Shown in pieces: positions 26,014-35,163 of a stretch of 64,000 bases of DNA (positions within the stretch are counted from its first letter, which is position 1; each line of letters opens with the position of its first letter). Both the position numbers and the translations under genes were made by a program. The stretch lies in NCBI GenBank assembly GCA_945952585.1, contig CAMFII010000001.1, positions 682,001 to 746,000 of the forward strand, read 5' to 3'. The DNA is from an uncultured Rhodobacter sp. (lineage in GTDB: Bacteria > Pseudomonadota > Alphaproteobacteria > Rhodobacterales > Rhodobacteraceae). The notes beneath the pieces were generated by a model. That model was not told where the DNA came from and did no database searches. It was given only the letters and a program-made list of their open reading frames with translations.

Positions 26014-27984
26014 ATGACCGACCGGTCCGCCACGTCTGACGTCCCGATGCCGCGAAGCGCGCTCAGCTTTCGCGTCTTCGATTCTTTCGAACTGCTTCTG
26101 AATGGCGTGGTGATCCCGCTGCGGCCGACGAAGGCCAAGGCGATCGTCGCCTGGTTCTGCTTCAGCGGGCAGACACGCATTTCGCGGGCGCGGCTGGCGA
26201 GCTTGCTCTGGTCGGGGGCGAACGAGGAGAACAGCCGCGGCTCCCTGCGCAACATCCTTTATGTTCTGCGTGATAACCCGCCGGTTCCGGGGATGGACCT
26301 GATCAGTTCGGACCGCGAAACGGTTACTTCGACGCTCGACCGAGTGCCGAACGAGGTGACAGCGGCGCTTGCCGCCCTGGATCGGGGGGAAGACGGGCCG
26401 CTGCGCAGCCTGTCGCTGGCCGAGGCCGACCTGCGCTTCGCGACTGACCTATTTGGTCTTGATCCGGAATTCGACACCTTCCTGCGCAACCAGTGTGCCC
26501 CGTTCATCGCCACGATGGCCGACACGCTGCGCGCGCGCCTTTTGCCGTCGAACCAGAGCGAGTCCACACGGGTCGTCGCCGAAAAGCTGCGCGAGCTGGT
26601 GCCACATGACGAAACCGCGACGCGGCATCTGATGCTGCTCGACATCGCCGCCGGCAACAGCGCCGCCGCTCTGGAACATTACAACCGGCTCTGGGCGCTT
26701 CTCGACGAAGAGTTCGATGTCGAACCTTCCGAGGCGACGCAGGCGCTGGCAGTCCGGATCAAGTCGCAGGGCGTCGTACAGACCGTTGCGCCGCAGCCGC
26801 TTGTCTCGCTGGCCCCCGCACAGGACCGCATCACCGTCTATCTGCGTCCGATCGCGGGCGACATGATGTCGGACGACAACCGGATCGTCGTGAACGGCAT
26901 GCAGGCCGAAATCGTCTCGTCCCTTCTGACCGTCGGCGACTGGATCGTCATCGAGGCCGACAGCGATACACCGCTCCCGACGACACGCGGCAATTTCGAG
27001 CTGCGCGGCGTCTTCTCGCCGGGCATCGGCGAGATGCGGGTCATCCTGACGCTGAAGGACACGCATTCAGGCCGGATCATCTGGACCAACGCCCTGCCAG
27101 TGAACCGCGGCGACTGGATCCGCAACAGTGAACTGGCCGTGCAGCGCCTGGCCGCGCATCTGATCGGCAAGGTCGAGTCGCACTACGTCACCAATCTCGA
27201 CTCGCTCGGGGATGAGGACCTGCCCGATTACGACAAGCTGGTGCGGGCGAGGTGGCTGATGAACGACTGGTCACCCGAGTCCGACCGCCGCGCCGAGGCA
27301 TTGATGCGGAGCGTCGCGACCAAGGGAGAAGTCGGCTTGCGGGCCCGCGTCATGCTGGCTGAACTGCTGAACAGCCGCAGCCTGGTCTTCCCCGGCCTCT
27401 ACGCGCCGCGTGAAGGCGTGGCCGAGGCCTATGACATCGCCGAAGGCTGCGTCCGCGATGACATGCTGCGGTCGGATGCCTGGCTGGCGCTGGCCTGGTC
27501 GGCGGTCCAGTCAGACCGTCTTGGCCGGGCTGTGATTGCCGCCGACCAGGCGATCCGCGGCAACCAGAGCAGCCCGCAGCGCATCGCCTCTGCGGCGGAA
27601 GTTCTGGCGCTGTCAGGTGAGGTGGCGCGGGCCGCCTCGCTATCGGATGCCGTCAGGGTCATGGACCCGGGCATCAGCCGCATGACACTTGCCTACCGGG
27701 TGCCGACGGCCCTGCTGGCTGGCGATTTCGAAGGCTGCATCGATCTCGCTGACAGGTCGGGCGGCGCGACTGTGGTCGATCACGCCTATGCGGCTGCGGC
27801 CGCCTCGATGATGGGTGACCGGAAACGGGCCGGCGATCTTTGGCAGCGGTTCTCGACCGATCTCGACCGACGATGGCATGGACGCAAGCCGCCTGACCAT
27901 CTGGAATGGTTCATGACGGCTGCGCCAATCAGTGCCAGCAAGGAACGCCATGCCGTAGCGGCCGCGCTAAGCGGCCTCGCCTGA
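26014..27984 (+). CDS. SARP-like regulator (wHTH-BTAD with TolB/TPR region)
   Basis: The 656-residue protein begins with an OmpR-type winged helix (about residues 15-105: LSFRVFDSFELLLNGVVIPLRPTKAKAIVAW and SRARLASLLWSGANEENSRGSLRNILYVLR). A bacterial transcription activation domain follows to about residue 230, with EDATRHLMLL-like helices and HYNRLWALLDEEFDVEPSEATQALAVRI. A TolB-like beta region (VYLRPIAGD to about residue 390) and degenerate TPR-like helices make up the rest. The architecture is SARP/DnrI-like. Targets are unknown. It converges with the unknown-protein gene of the YcaO/peroxidase operon. Confidence 0.78.
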   Translation: MTDRSATSDVPMPRSALSFRVFDSFELLLNGVVIPLRPTKAKAIVAWFCFSGQTRISRARLASLLWSGANEENSRGSLRNILYVLRDNPPVPGMDLISSDRETVTSTLDRVPNEVTAALAALDRGEDGPLRSLSLAEADLRFATDLFGLDPEFDTFLRNQCAPFIATMADTLRARLLPSNQSESTRVVAEKLRELVPHDETATRHLMLLDIAAGNSAAALEHYNRLWALLDEEFDVEPSEATQALAVRIKSQGVVQTVAPQPLVSLAPAQDRITVYLRPIAGDMMSDDNRIVVNGMQAEIVSSLLTVGDWIVIEADSDTPLPTTRGNFELRGVFSPGIGEMRVILTLKDTHSGRIIWTNALPVNRGDWIRNSELAVQRLAAHLIGKVESHYVTNLDSLGDEDLPDYDKLVRARWLMNDWSPESDRRAEALMRSVATKGEVGLRARVMLAELLNSRSLVFPGLYAPREGVAEAYDIAEGCVRDDMLRSDAWLALAWSAVQSDRLGRAVIAADQAIRGNQSSPQRIASAAEVLALSGEVARAASLSDAVRVMDPGISRMTLAYRVPTALLAGDFEGCIDLADRSGGATVVDHAYAAAAASMMGDRKRAGDLWQRFSTDLDRRWHGRKPPDHLEWFMTAAPISASKERHAVAAALSGLA

Positions 27985-28016
27985 GCGCCTTTGCGGCGGA
28001 TGGAGTCGCGCCCGCC

Positions 28017-28577
28017 TCAGCGGCAGTGCGACGTGGTGTAATCCGCGATGCGCGACCAGAGGTACTCCATCGTGGTCATCCCGGGCGAGTTGCGGAAGTA
28101 ATCGTAGTAGTAGGTCGGTCCGACGAATTTGTCGGTATCCCCGGCCACCGAAAGGATCCGGGCATCGTGCTCGGCCCCTGCCAGCAGGCCGGCGGCGGGC
28201 AGACGCATCACAACGCGATCCGTCCTGTGCTGGACCAGGTCGATCGCTGCGTCGCGCCGGATGTTACCGACCTCGATGTAGGGATGGACCATCCAGGTTC
28301 CGATTGCTGCCGGGCCGGTCTCACCCTGCGTCGCCGGCACGAACACCGCCGCTGCTTCTCCCTTGGTCCCCGCAACGTTCGGGGTCAGCTTGGGCGCGGG
28401 CATCTTGGGGTCGATGCGCTTGTCCGGATCCAGGAAATGGGCATTCAGATAGCCCGCGAAGGCCTGCATTAGCCCCTCGACCGTCTTGGGCCGATCGGCC
28501 TCTGGCAAATGGGTAAGTGCGGTCAGGAAGGCGCCAACGGGGCGCTGATGCGCGACGGTCATGCTGACTTCGGTCAT
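28017..28577 (-). CDS. Unknown protein in the YcaO/peroxidase operon
   Basis: The 186-residue product has no signal peptide and no domain I recognise. It is helical at the N-terminus (VGAFLTALTHLPEADRPKTVEGLMQAF) and richer in strands later (IGTWMVHPYIEV, TDRVVMRLPAAGLL), and ends in TTSHCR. It starts 14 bases after the peroxidase stop with a good ribosome site (GAGGAG), so it is the third gene of the operon. It could be a partner or substrate of the peroxidase or YcaO protein; that is speculation. Confidence 0.6.
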   Translation of the reverse strand: MTEVSMTVAHQRPVGAFLTALTHLPEADRPKTVEGLMQAFAGYLNAHFLDPDKRIDPKMPAPKLTPNVAGTKGEAAAVFVPATQGETGPAAIGTWMVHPYIEVGNIRRDAAIDLVQHRTDRVVMRLPAAGLLAGAEHDARILSVAGDTDKFVGPTYYYDYFRNSPGMTTMEYLWSRIADYTTSHCR

Positions 28578-28591
28578 TCTTGGTTATCTCC

Positions 28592-30103
28592 TCATTCCAA
28601 TGCCGTAAGGAATTCGATCAGTGGCCACATGCCCGGCGCGCGCCCCCCCGGCGGCGGGAAGATCGACCGCGCCCGGCCGATATTCGGTTGAGCCGCAATG
28701 AAGGAGCGGGCCCTCCGCAGGCGCGGCACCAGCACTTCGGCCACGAGGATTGAGCCAAGCGCCCCAAGCGTCCGTCCCTCGCCAAAGCCAAAGTCGGCAC
28801 CAGTCGCACCGGATTCGACCAGCAGAAACAGGTACAACGGCGGATCGAGTTGGAGGTGATCCGGCCTCTGGCCTGGCTGGACCGCGAGCCAATCGGCCAT
28901 CAGCGCCCGGCGCCCGGCCTGTGACCACAGCGTCCAGCCCGCGCAGGCGGCGTGGCTTGCCAGATGCGGAGCAAGCAGGTCAGCCAGCGCCGAGACGCTC
29001 TGCAGCCGGCCTGTGGCGCTGCTGGCCAGATCGCGCATCGCAAGGTCGCTCTTGCGACCGCCCGGTATAGCCCGGTTTTTGCCAACCCTTTCCAGATCCG
29101 GCGGAATGTCCGGCCCGATCCGCCGGGACATCTGCACGTGCGCACCCGGACCGAAAAACAACCGCCAGTCCACCCGCCAGAAGTTCGAGTTGCCGGCCCG
29201 GATGCCCGCGAGTTCTGGCGGAACTGGCCCGATCAGATCACCGAGGGACATTGTCGGGCTTCTGTCATTCAACAGGTAGGTCGAGCGCACCATCGCATGA
29301 CCGAAGCGGAAAGCCGCATTCGTGAACTCGACGGGAATGGCGAATCCCTCGCGCTCGGCCACCGTATCAACCGGATGCCAGCCGTTGGTCCGGACGATTG
29401 TCTGCACAGCCGGATGGAGCAAGCGGGGCAGCAGGTCGTACTCGATGATGTCGAGATAGGCCTCGGCCGTCAGGCAACGGGCAAGAAGCCGCACGTCCTG
29501 CGACGGAAACTCTGCAGCCAGCGCGGTCTCTGCCAGGTCGAAGTAACGGACGAACAGGGCAGAGAGCTGCGACAGGAACGGCGTGTCGCCATTGCGCGCG
29601 TCATGGACGTCGATCGCGTTGCCGGTCCAGACAAGGTCTGCCGCGACCGGCCGACCCGGGTCCGAGGCGGATGCACGGAACCGGTACAGCCGAGGCCTTG
29701 CCCGATCACCCGACAGCGGACCGAAAATCGAATCGAGCGTCAGGCCGTGGCTTCGCGCGGCATCCGGGCGAAAGGTCTCGTCGGGGCCGAGGGTGTGCGC
29801 GGCGACGTCATGGGCGACTAGCTGGGCAAGGAAGGTATAGCCGGCGGGCATGCTGCCCGGCAGGGCATCGACCTTCCAGGCGTCATCGACAAGCAGTTCG
29901 GCAACCGGTTCAAGGTGCCGCAGCGTCTGCGTGACCGAGCCGGCTCCAGCATAGATCCGCGACGGATCGGCTTGGGCCGCCTCGCACAGATAATTTCGCC
30001 GATCCGGGGGAAGGGCGGCCGCCCGTACAGCCCGCGCCGCGGTTTCCGCGCGCGCGTGGCCGCGGCGCTCGGTCGGGTCAGTCGGGTGGTCGTCGCGGGC
30101 CAT
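28592..30103 (-). CDS. Animal-type haem peroxidase family protein
   Basis: The 503-residue protein belongs to the peroxidase-cyclooxygenase superfamily. The distal motif is FLAQLVAHDV (Gln94, His98, Asp99) and the proximal motif is EFTNAAFRFGHAMV with His269, about 170 residues later, as in these enzymes. LLNDRSPTMSLGDLIG follows. There is no signal peptide, so the enzyme is probably cytoplasmic or exported by another route. It lies 49 bases downstream of the YcaO gene and just before the unknown gene on the same strand. Confidence 0.8.
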   Translation of the reverse strand: MARDDHPTDPTERRGHARAETAARAVRAAALPPDRRNYLCEAAQADPSRIYAGAGSVTQTLRHLEPVAELLVDDAWKVDALPGSMPAGYTFLAQLVAHDVAAHTLGPDETFRPDAARSHGLTLDSIFGPLSGDRARPRLYRFRASASDPGRPVAADLVWTGNAIDVHDARNGDTPFLSQLSALFVRYFDLAETALAAEFPSQDVRLLARCLTAEAYLDIIEYDLLPRLLHPAVQTIVRTNGWHPVDTVAEREGFAIPVEFTNAAFRFGHAMVRSTYLLNDRSPTMSLGDLIGPVPPELAGIRAGNSNFWRVDWRLFFGPGAHVQMSRRIGPDIPPDLERVGKNRAIPGGRKSDLAMRDLASSATGRLQSVSALADLLAPHLASHAACAGWTLWSQAGRRALMADWLAVQPGQRPDHLQLDPPLYLFLLVESGATGADFGFGEGRTLGALGSILVAEVLVPRLRRARSFIAAQPNIGRARSIFPPPGGRAPGMWPLIEFLTALE

Positions 30104-30152
30104 GCCTGCCGTTCCTGTTGCCTTTCCCTGCTCCTAGACTGGCATGCGTCAT

Positions 30153-31058
30153 TCAAACGTCAAAGGTGCCCCGAAGAAGCGGACGCCACCGCGGCAGGGT
30201 GGTCGAGACGGCCCTCCACACCGGCACGCCAAGCGCGGGGTTGGTCAGGTCGACGAGTGCCATGTCATGCCCGGCGCCCCGGCAGAGACCGACCAGATCG
30301 CCCACGGACAGAGCCGGGCCTTGTTGGGGCACGACTCGGCCCCTGGTCGTTCCGATGCGATTTTGCAAGGCGCGATCCATTGCCAGTGCCTGCCGGTGGT
30401 CCGGATGATCGGGTGGCGCGAGCAGCGCCACTTCCGACAGAAGCGCCTCGGCCAAGGCAGCCTCGCAGGCTGCGGCAGCCGTGTCTGCGGCGGCGCTGCC
30501 AAGGACCAGGCCCCCCCCGTTCACATCGCCGGTGATGACAAGGCAAGTGGCGATGCCGGGCACTGCGGCAACCTGCCAGCAGCGGCTCCAGCGCCGGGTT
30601 TCGCCTTGCCGATAGCGGGCCAGCAGATCCGGGTCGATGCCGATCTCGCTTGCCTCGGCCTGCCCCTGCCACCAGAGCGCCAGCGCGGCCCGTTCGATCC
30701 GTTCAAGAACGGCTCCCTTGCGGGCCAGGTCCGGATTTGAATGTGCCGCGCAACCTTCGCTGCCGAGATCGGTCGCGTCGGTCAGATCGCAGGCCCGCGC
30801 ATCCACGCGGCCAGCGTCAGTCGCGCCCCATATCGGCAGCGGATGTGCAGCGACGCCGATTGAAAGGTTCTCGACCAATTCACCAAGACAGCCCAGTCGC
30901 GCCGAGGCCGCATCGGGCCCTTTGCCGGTGGATAGCGGTGTCACCGGAATGCCTGTCCCAGTCCAGCGGCCGAAGGCGATATGCAGCCCCGGCGCGAGAG
31001 GCGAGCGCAGCTCTACGATGTCCAGATCTGCGGCAAGGCTTTCCAGGGAAACGGGCAT
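30153..31058 (-). CDS. YcaO-family protein
   Basis: YcaO proteins use ATP to activate amide backbones, forming azolines, thioamides or amidines; some act on non-RiPP targets. The 301-residue protein has the ATP-binding signature region PLSTGKGPDAASARLGCLGELVENLSIG and continues with ERIERAALALWW and an AACEAALAEALLSEVAL helix, as in the YcaO core. The C-terminal PxPxP motif is absent. I chose the ATG at 31058; an ATG at 31151, only 14 bases from the tRNA-Lys gene, would add 31 residues with poor codon usage. It heads the operon with the peroxidase gene. Confidence 0.72.
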   Translation of the reverse strand: MPVSLESLAADLDIVELRSPLAPGLHIAFGRWTGTGIPVTPLSTGKGPDAASARLGCLGELVENLSIGVAAHPLPIWGATDAGRVDARACDLTDATDLGSEGCAAHSNPDLARKGAVLERIERAALALWWQGQAEASEIGIDPDLLARYRQGETRRWSRCWQVAAVPGIATCLVITGDVNGGGLVLGSAAADTAAAACEAALAEALLSEVALLAPPDHPDHRQALAMDRALQNRIGTTRGRVVPQQGPALSVGDLVGLCRGAGHDMALVDLTNPALGVPVWRAVSTTLPRWRPLLRGTFDV

Positions 31059-31164
31059 TTCGCCGATCTGTCTGATTCGGTTCAGCGGAAAGGATAACGC
31101 CGCGGAACGTCCCGCACAGCCGCGAGCGGCTGTTGCAAGAGGTCCGGACATTCCGAGGAAGAAG

Positions 31165-31240
31165 TGGTGAGCCCAACAGGATTCGAACCTGTGACCCACT
31201 GATTAAAAGTCAGTTGCTCTACCAACTGAGCTATGGGCCC
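31165..31240 (-). tRNA. tRNA-Lys (UUU)
   Basis: The minus strand folds into a full cloverleaf. The acceptor is GGGCCCA paired with TGGGCTC, the D arm contains AGCTCAGTTGGTAGAGC, the anticodon loop is CTTTTAA with anticodon TTT, and the T arm is ACAGGTTCGAATCCTGT. The CCA end is encoded. Confidence 0.97.
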
Positions 31241-31346
31241 ACAACGCGGGCTTCCTATGGAGTTCAGCCCGGAGGGTCAATACCCTTTCCACAACTTTCC
31301 GGGCACATACTGGCAAATGCGGGGGCAGAGGCGTATATGCCTGCCC

Positions 31347-32189
31347 ATGAACGCGCGCATTGCAGATACCGGCCTGCCCTTCATGAAGATGCATGGGCTT
31401 GGCAATGATTTCGTCGTGATCGACTCGCGGGGACGCGGGGCGGCCGTGACGACGCCTGCGCTTGCGCGCGCCCTGGGGGATCGCAATCGCGGTGTGGGCT
31501 TCGATCAGCTGGCCGAGATTCGCGACAGCGATCAGGGCGACATCGGGCTCGACTTCTGGAACAGCGATGGCAGCCGCGCCGGAGCCTGTGGCAATGCCAC
31601 GCGCTGCGTCGCGGATTTCGTCATGCGCGACACCGGGCGCGACAGGATCATCATCCGGACGGCTCGGGGTGAGCTTCAGGCCCTGCGTCGCGCCGATGGT
31701 CTGGTCAGCGTCAACATGGGTCAGCCGCAACTGGACTGGGCCGAGGTCCCGCTGGCGCGGGCGACCGACACGGCGCACGTGCCGCTGGCGGGCGATCCCG
31801 TCGCGGTTGGCATGGGCAATCCGCATTGCGTGTTCTTCGTGCCGGATGCCGGCGCGGTCGACGTGGCCGGTCGTGGAGCGCAGATCGAACATGATCCGCT
31901 GTTCCCACAGGCCACGAACGTGGAATTCGCCAGCCTGACAGGTCCCGACCGCCTGCGCATGCGGGTCTGGGAACGCGGCACCGGCATCACTCTGGCCTGC
32001 GGATCGGGCGCCTGCGCGACTGCGGTTGCCGCCCATCGTCGCGGGCTGACCGGGCGGCATGTGCTGCTCGACCTCGATGGCGGCACGCTTGAGATCGACT
32101 GGCGCGACGACGGCGTCTGGATGACCGGTCCGACAGCGCATGTCTTCGACGCGGTCCTGACGCCGGCCTATCTGTCCGCGACGGCATGA
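31347..32189 (+). CDS. dapF: Diaminopimelate epimerase
   Basis: DapF converts LL- to meso-diaminopimelate for lysine and peptidoglycan synthesis. The 280-residue enzyme has the N-terminal [13 protein letters not shown] motif, the first catalytic Cys in GACGNATRC and the second in [11 protein letters not shown], with [10 protein letters not shown] between them. The ATG at 31347 puts the start 12 residues before the MKMHGLGND motif; an ATG at 31383 would begin at that motif and is also possible. The stop overlaps the mtaB start by four bases (ATGA). Confidence 0.96.
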   Translation: MNARIADTGLPFMKMHGLGNDFVVIDSRGRGAAVTTPALARALGDRNRGVGFDQLAEIRDSDQGDIGLDFWNSDGSRAGACGNATRCVADFVMRDTGRDRIIIRTARGELQALRRADGLVSVNMGQPQLDWAEVPLARATDTAHVPLAGDPVAVGMGNPHCVFFVPDAGAVDVAGRGAQIEHDPLFPQATNVEFASLTGPDRLRMRVWERGTGITLACGSGACATAVAAHRRGLTGRHVLLDLDGGTLEIDWRDDGVWMTGPTAHVFDAVLTPAYLSATA

Positions 32190-33445
32190 GCGCGCCGCCC
32201 GTCTTCGCAACGCTCGGGTGCCGGCTGAACGCCTATGAAACCGAAGCGATGAAGGAGCTGGCCGCCTCGGCCGGGCTCGACGGCGCCGTCGTCGTCAACA
32301 CCTGCGCCGTGACCGCCGAAGCCGTCCGCAAGGCCAAGCAGGAAATCCGCCGCCTGCGCCGCGAGAACCCGGAGGCGATGCTCATCGTCACCGGCTGCGC
32401 GGCCCAGACCGAACCCGATACCTTCGCGGCGATGCCGGAAGTCGACCGGGTCATCGGCAACACCGAAAAGATGCAGGCCGCGACCTGGACCGCGATGGCC
32501 GCCCCCGACCTGATCGGCGAGACCGAGCGGGTCAAGGTCGACGACATCATGTCGGTCAAGGAAACCGCCGGTCACCTGATCGACGGCTTTGGCCGCCACC
32601 GCGCCTATGTGCAGGTCCAGAACGGCTGCGACCACCGCTGCACCTTCTGTATCATTCCCTACGGTCGCGGCAATTCGCGCTCGGTTCCTGCGGGCGCGGT
32701 GGTCGAGCAGATCAAGCGCCTGGTCGGCAAGGGCTTCAACGAGGTCGTGCTGACTGGCGTGGACCTGACCAGCTGGGGCGCCGACCTGCCGGGCGAGCCC
32801 CGCCTGGGCGATCTGGTCATGCGCATCCTGCGTCTCGTGCCGGACCTGCCGCGACTGCGGATCAGCTCGATCGACTCGATCGAGGCAGACGAGAACCTCA
32901 TGCTGGCCATCGCGACTGAGCCGCGCCTGATGCCGCATCTGCATCTGAGCCTTCAGGCCGGCGACGACATGATCCTGAAGCGGATGAAGCGCCGCCACCT
33001 GCGCGACGATGCCATCCGCTTTTGTGACGAGGCGCGGCGGTTGCGGCCCGACATCGTCTTTGGCGCCGACATCATCGCGGGTTTCCCGACCGAGACGGAC
33101 GCGATGTTCGAAAACTCGCTGAAGCTGGTCGAGGATTGCGGCCTGACCTTCCTGCATGTCTTCCCGTTCAGCCCACGCAGGGGAACGCCCGCCGCGCGGA
33201 TGCCGCAGGTCGCGGGTCCCGCTATTCGCGAGCGTGCGGCCCAACTGCGCAGCGCCGGGGATCGGGCGCTTTTGGCGCATCTGGCCGCGCAGGTCGGGCG
33301 GTCGCACCGTGTCCTGACCGAAGGCCCGCGTCTTGGCCGGACCGAGCAATTCACCGAGGTCGCGTTCGCACATGACATGCCGGAAGGCAGCCTGCTCGAC
33401 ATCCGTATCGCGGGACATGACGGAGGCCGTCTGATCGCCGCCTGA
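32186..33445 (+). CDS. mtaB: tRNA t6A37 methylthiotransferase MtaB
   Basis: MtaB is a radical-SAM enzyme adding a methylthio group to t6A37 of tRNAs. In the 419-residue protein the N-terminal UPF0004 domain supplies Cys12, Cys40 and Cys71 for one iron-sulfur cluster. The radical-SAM cluster motif is Cys148-x3-Cys152-x2-Cys155 (CDHRCTFC), followed by the [10 protein letters not shown] and [11 protein letters not shown] segments. A short C-terminal TRAM-like region follows. The gene is coupled to dapF and converges with the LacI-type gene. Confidence 0.95.
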   Translation: MSAPPVFATLGCRLNAYETEAMKELAASAGLDGAVVVNTCAVTAEAVRKAKQEIRRLRRENPEAMLIVTGCAAQTEPDTFAAMPEVDRVIGNTEKMQAATWTAMAAPDLIGETERVKVDDIMSVKETAGHLIDGFGRHRAYVQVQNGCDHRCTFCIIPYGRGNSRSVPAGAVVEQIKRLVGKGFNEVVLTGVDLTSWGADLPGEPRLGDLVMRILRLVPDLPRLRISSIDSIEADENLMLAIATEPRLMPHLHLSLQAGDDMILKRMKRRHLRDDAIRFCDEARRLRPDIVFGADIIAGFPTETDAMFENSLKLVEDCGLTFLHVFPFSPRRGTPAARMPQVAGPAIRERAAQLRSAGDRALLAHLAAQVGRSHRVLTEGPRLGRTEQFTEVAFAHDMPEGSLLDIRIAGHDGGRLIAA

Positions 33446-33453
33446 ACGCAGGT

Positions 33454-34482
33454 TCAATTGCGGCGGATCGTGTCGCCCGGTTCCAGCGTCGGGGTCAGCT
33501 CGACGATCTCGCCGCCGATGATCCCGTCGCGGTGCTTGCCTGCCACGATCTCGGCCGCGATGCGCCCGATCTCGTATCGGCAGGCGTCCATCGTCGCAAG
33601 GCGCCGCGGCAGGCCATCCAGCAATTCGACGCCGTTAAAGCCGGCGAGGCCCAGCCGGTTCGGAATGTCTATCCCCGTTTCCAGGCAGTAAAGCAGGCCG
33701 CCGGCGCCGATCATGTCGTTTGAATAATACAAGAAATCGAGGTCCGGCGTTCGCGCAAGGATCGCCGCCGTCATCTCGCGCCCCTTGAGCAGGGCCGAAC
33801 CGCCCGAATAGAACTCGCGGTCCGCCAAGGTCAAGCCCGCCTTGGCCAGCCCCTCTTCGAACCCGGCAAGCCGCTTTCGCGCCCTGTGGTCATGGGGCAT
33901 CATCGTGCCCAGAAAGCCGATCCGGCGATAGCCGGCGGCGACGATCGCCTCGGCCATCTCGAGCCCGGCGCGACGGTGGGAAATCCCGACGGCGCTGTCG
34001 ACCGGGGTTCCGTCAATGTCCATCACCTCGACGATCGGGATGCCCGCATTTGCCAGCATTGCCTGCGACGCGTCGCTATGCTCGAGCCCCGCGATAATCA
34101 CCCCTGAGGGCCGCCAGGACAGCATCTCGTAAAGCACGGCCTCCTCGCGCTCGGGAGAATAGTTCGTAACGCCAACGACAGGCTGAAGCCCAGTATCATC
34201 CAGCGTTTCAGAGATTCCGGTCAGTACCTCTGGGAAAACCATGTTCGACAGCGAGGGGATGATGACCCCGACCAGGTTCACCCTTTGGCTGGCCAGTGCA
34301 CCGGCAATCTTGTTCGGTACATAGCCAAGCCTGCGCGCTGCATCCAGGACCCGCTCACGCGTGGTATCCGAAACATCCCCCCGGCTTCGCAGCACCCGGC
34401 TTACAGTCATTTCGCTGACACCAGAGGCTTCAGAGACGTCGCGAAGGGTCAGCGTGCGCTTCGGATCGGGAATGCGAGCCAC
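33454..34482 (-). CDS. LacI-family repressor, GntR (gluconate)-like
   Basis: The 342-residue repressor has a LacI helix-turn-helix (LRDVSEASGVSEMTVSRVLRSRGDVS) and hinge (LGYVPNKIAGALASQ), and a periplasmic-binding-type effector domain starting NLVGVIIPSLSNMVFPEVLTGI. The sequence around MTVSR and YVPN, and the LSNMVFPEVL segment, resemble the gluconate repressor of enterobacteria. The start is a GTG at 34482 after AGGAGA. A palindromic site of the type used by this family lies about 85 bases upstream and probably controls a divergent transcript. No gluconate genes are nearby, so the effector is unknown. Confidence 0.86.
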   Translation of the reverse strand: MARIPDPKRTLTLRDVSEASGVSEMTVSRVLRSRGDVSDTTRERVLDAARRLGYVPNKIAGALASQRVNLVGVIIPSLSNMVFPEVLTGISETLDDTGLQPVVGVTNYSPEREEAVLYEMLSWRPSGVIIAGLEHSDASQAMLANAGIPIVEVMDIDGTPVDSAVGISHRRAGLEMAEAIVAAGYRRIGFLGTMMPHDHRARKRLAGFEEGLAKAGLTLADREFYSGGSALLKGREMTAAILARTPDLDFLYYSNDMIGAGGLLYCLETGIDIPNRLGLAGFNGVELLDGLPRRLATMDACRYEIGRIAAEIVAGKHRDGIIGGEIVELTPTLEPGDTIRRN

Positions 34483-34540
34483 TTGGGTAGGTTCTCCTCA
34501 AACCTGCGGACTTATCCCTTGTTAGCGCCAAACTTCCCGC

Positions 34541-34569
34541 TTGTCCAAGCCGTCGGAAATCGCTATGTT
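34541..34569 (+). promoter_or_regulatory. Sigma-70 promoter of a divergent small transcript
   Basis: TTGTCC (34541-34546) and TATGTT (34564-34569) are spaced by exactly 17 bp. The -10 is overlapped by a perfect LacI-type palindrome. No gene start lies downstream before the hairpin at 34651. Confidence 0.6.
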
Positions 34570-34579
34570 ACCGCTAACA
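34566..34579. promoter_or_regulatory. LacI/GntR-type operator
   Basis: TGTTACCGCTAACA has perfect 5-bp half-sites (TGTTA and TAACA) around CCGC. It resembles the enterobacterial GntR operator as I remember it. It overlaps the -10 and start region of the small transcript. A second TGTTA half-site at 34520-34524, 46 bp away, may take part in looping or autoregulation. Confidence 0.65.
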
Positions 34580-34688
34580 ACTCCGGCGAATCCGGGGCTG
34601 GCGATATCCTGCGCGTCCTGCAAGCTCTCAACTCTGACGCAAGGGACCTGAAGGGGGAGTGGTGGGCCAAAAGCACTCCCCCTTTCCA
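34576..34688 (+). ncRNA. Candidate repressor-controlled small RNA
   Basis: A transcript of about 113 nt would start just after the TATGTT -10 and end at the strong hairpin at 34651-34684. It has no ATG or clear coding frame. It contains a small CCGG-CGAAT-CCGG hairpin and two CCUG-rich unpaired stretches (ATCCTG and GTCCTG) that could pair with ribosome sites. The arrangement, a regulator gene divergent from an RNA gene, is like sgrR-sgrS or gcvA-gcvB. No expression evidence is available here. Confidence 0.5.
34651..34684 (+). terminator. Strong hairpin ending the small RNA
   Basis: An 11-bp perfect stem, AAGGGGGAGTG and CACTCCCCCTT with a 12-base loop, is followed by a short T run. It stands alone between the LacI gene promoter region and tRNA-Arg, so it needs an upstream transcript to terminate. 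Confidence 0.7.
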
Positions 34689-34756
34689 TTTCCTGATCCC
34701 ACGCCAAGAGCGGTTGCGCTGAATCGCTTTTGCCCGCATTTAGGGCGCGGGTGAAC

Positions 34757-34832
34757 GGCCCCGTAGCTCAGGGGATAGAGCGACCGCCTCCTAAGCGGTA
34801 GGTCACAGGTTCGAATCCTGTCGGGGCCGCCA
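34757..34832 (+). tRNA. tRNA-Arg (CCU)
   Basis: A full cloverleaf: acceptor GGCCCCG and CGGGGCC, D arm AGCTCAGGGGATAGAGC, anticodon stem ACCGC/GCGGT with anticodon CCT, T arm ACAGGTTCGAATCCTGT, discriminator G and encoded CCA. tRNA-Arg genes are frequent integration sites, and decayed DNA starts right after it. Confidence 0.97.
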
Positions 34833-34859
34833 CCTTCAATCCTTCATGAATAACTAAAT

Positions 34860-35100
34860 CTATTCAATGGGTTGGAGAGCGGGTGGCTCGGGCTTCCCCA
34901 CATGCTTTCCCGACACATAGGTGTATCCGGTGTCTAGCCCGGCGCTTGGGAGGTCTGAGTCGAGAATGATGGTCTTTGGATGGCTCCTGCCCAAAGGTCA
35001 GGCCAAGAGCTGGTCCGGCCCATGCTCCCCCGGCTTGTAGTCACCAAAGAGCGGCACAACCTTGACTGCCATGTGCACATGCAAAAGGTAAAGGGCTTTG
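34860..35100 (-). pseudogene. Fragment of an unknown gene
   Basis: Reading the minus strand with one frameshift gives a plausible protein end: a segment with VVPLFGDYKPGEHGPDQLLA, then TIILDSDLPSAGLDTGYTYV and a stop at 34860. No start or complete frame is present. I do not recognise the family. It may be residue from an integrated element next to tRNA-Arg. Confidence 0.3.
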
Positions 35101-35163
35101 CTTTCGTGGCAGCAGGACCGGAAGGTCGAATGGCAACATGGCGCCCGGCAATCCCATGTGAGA

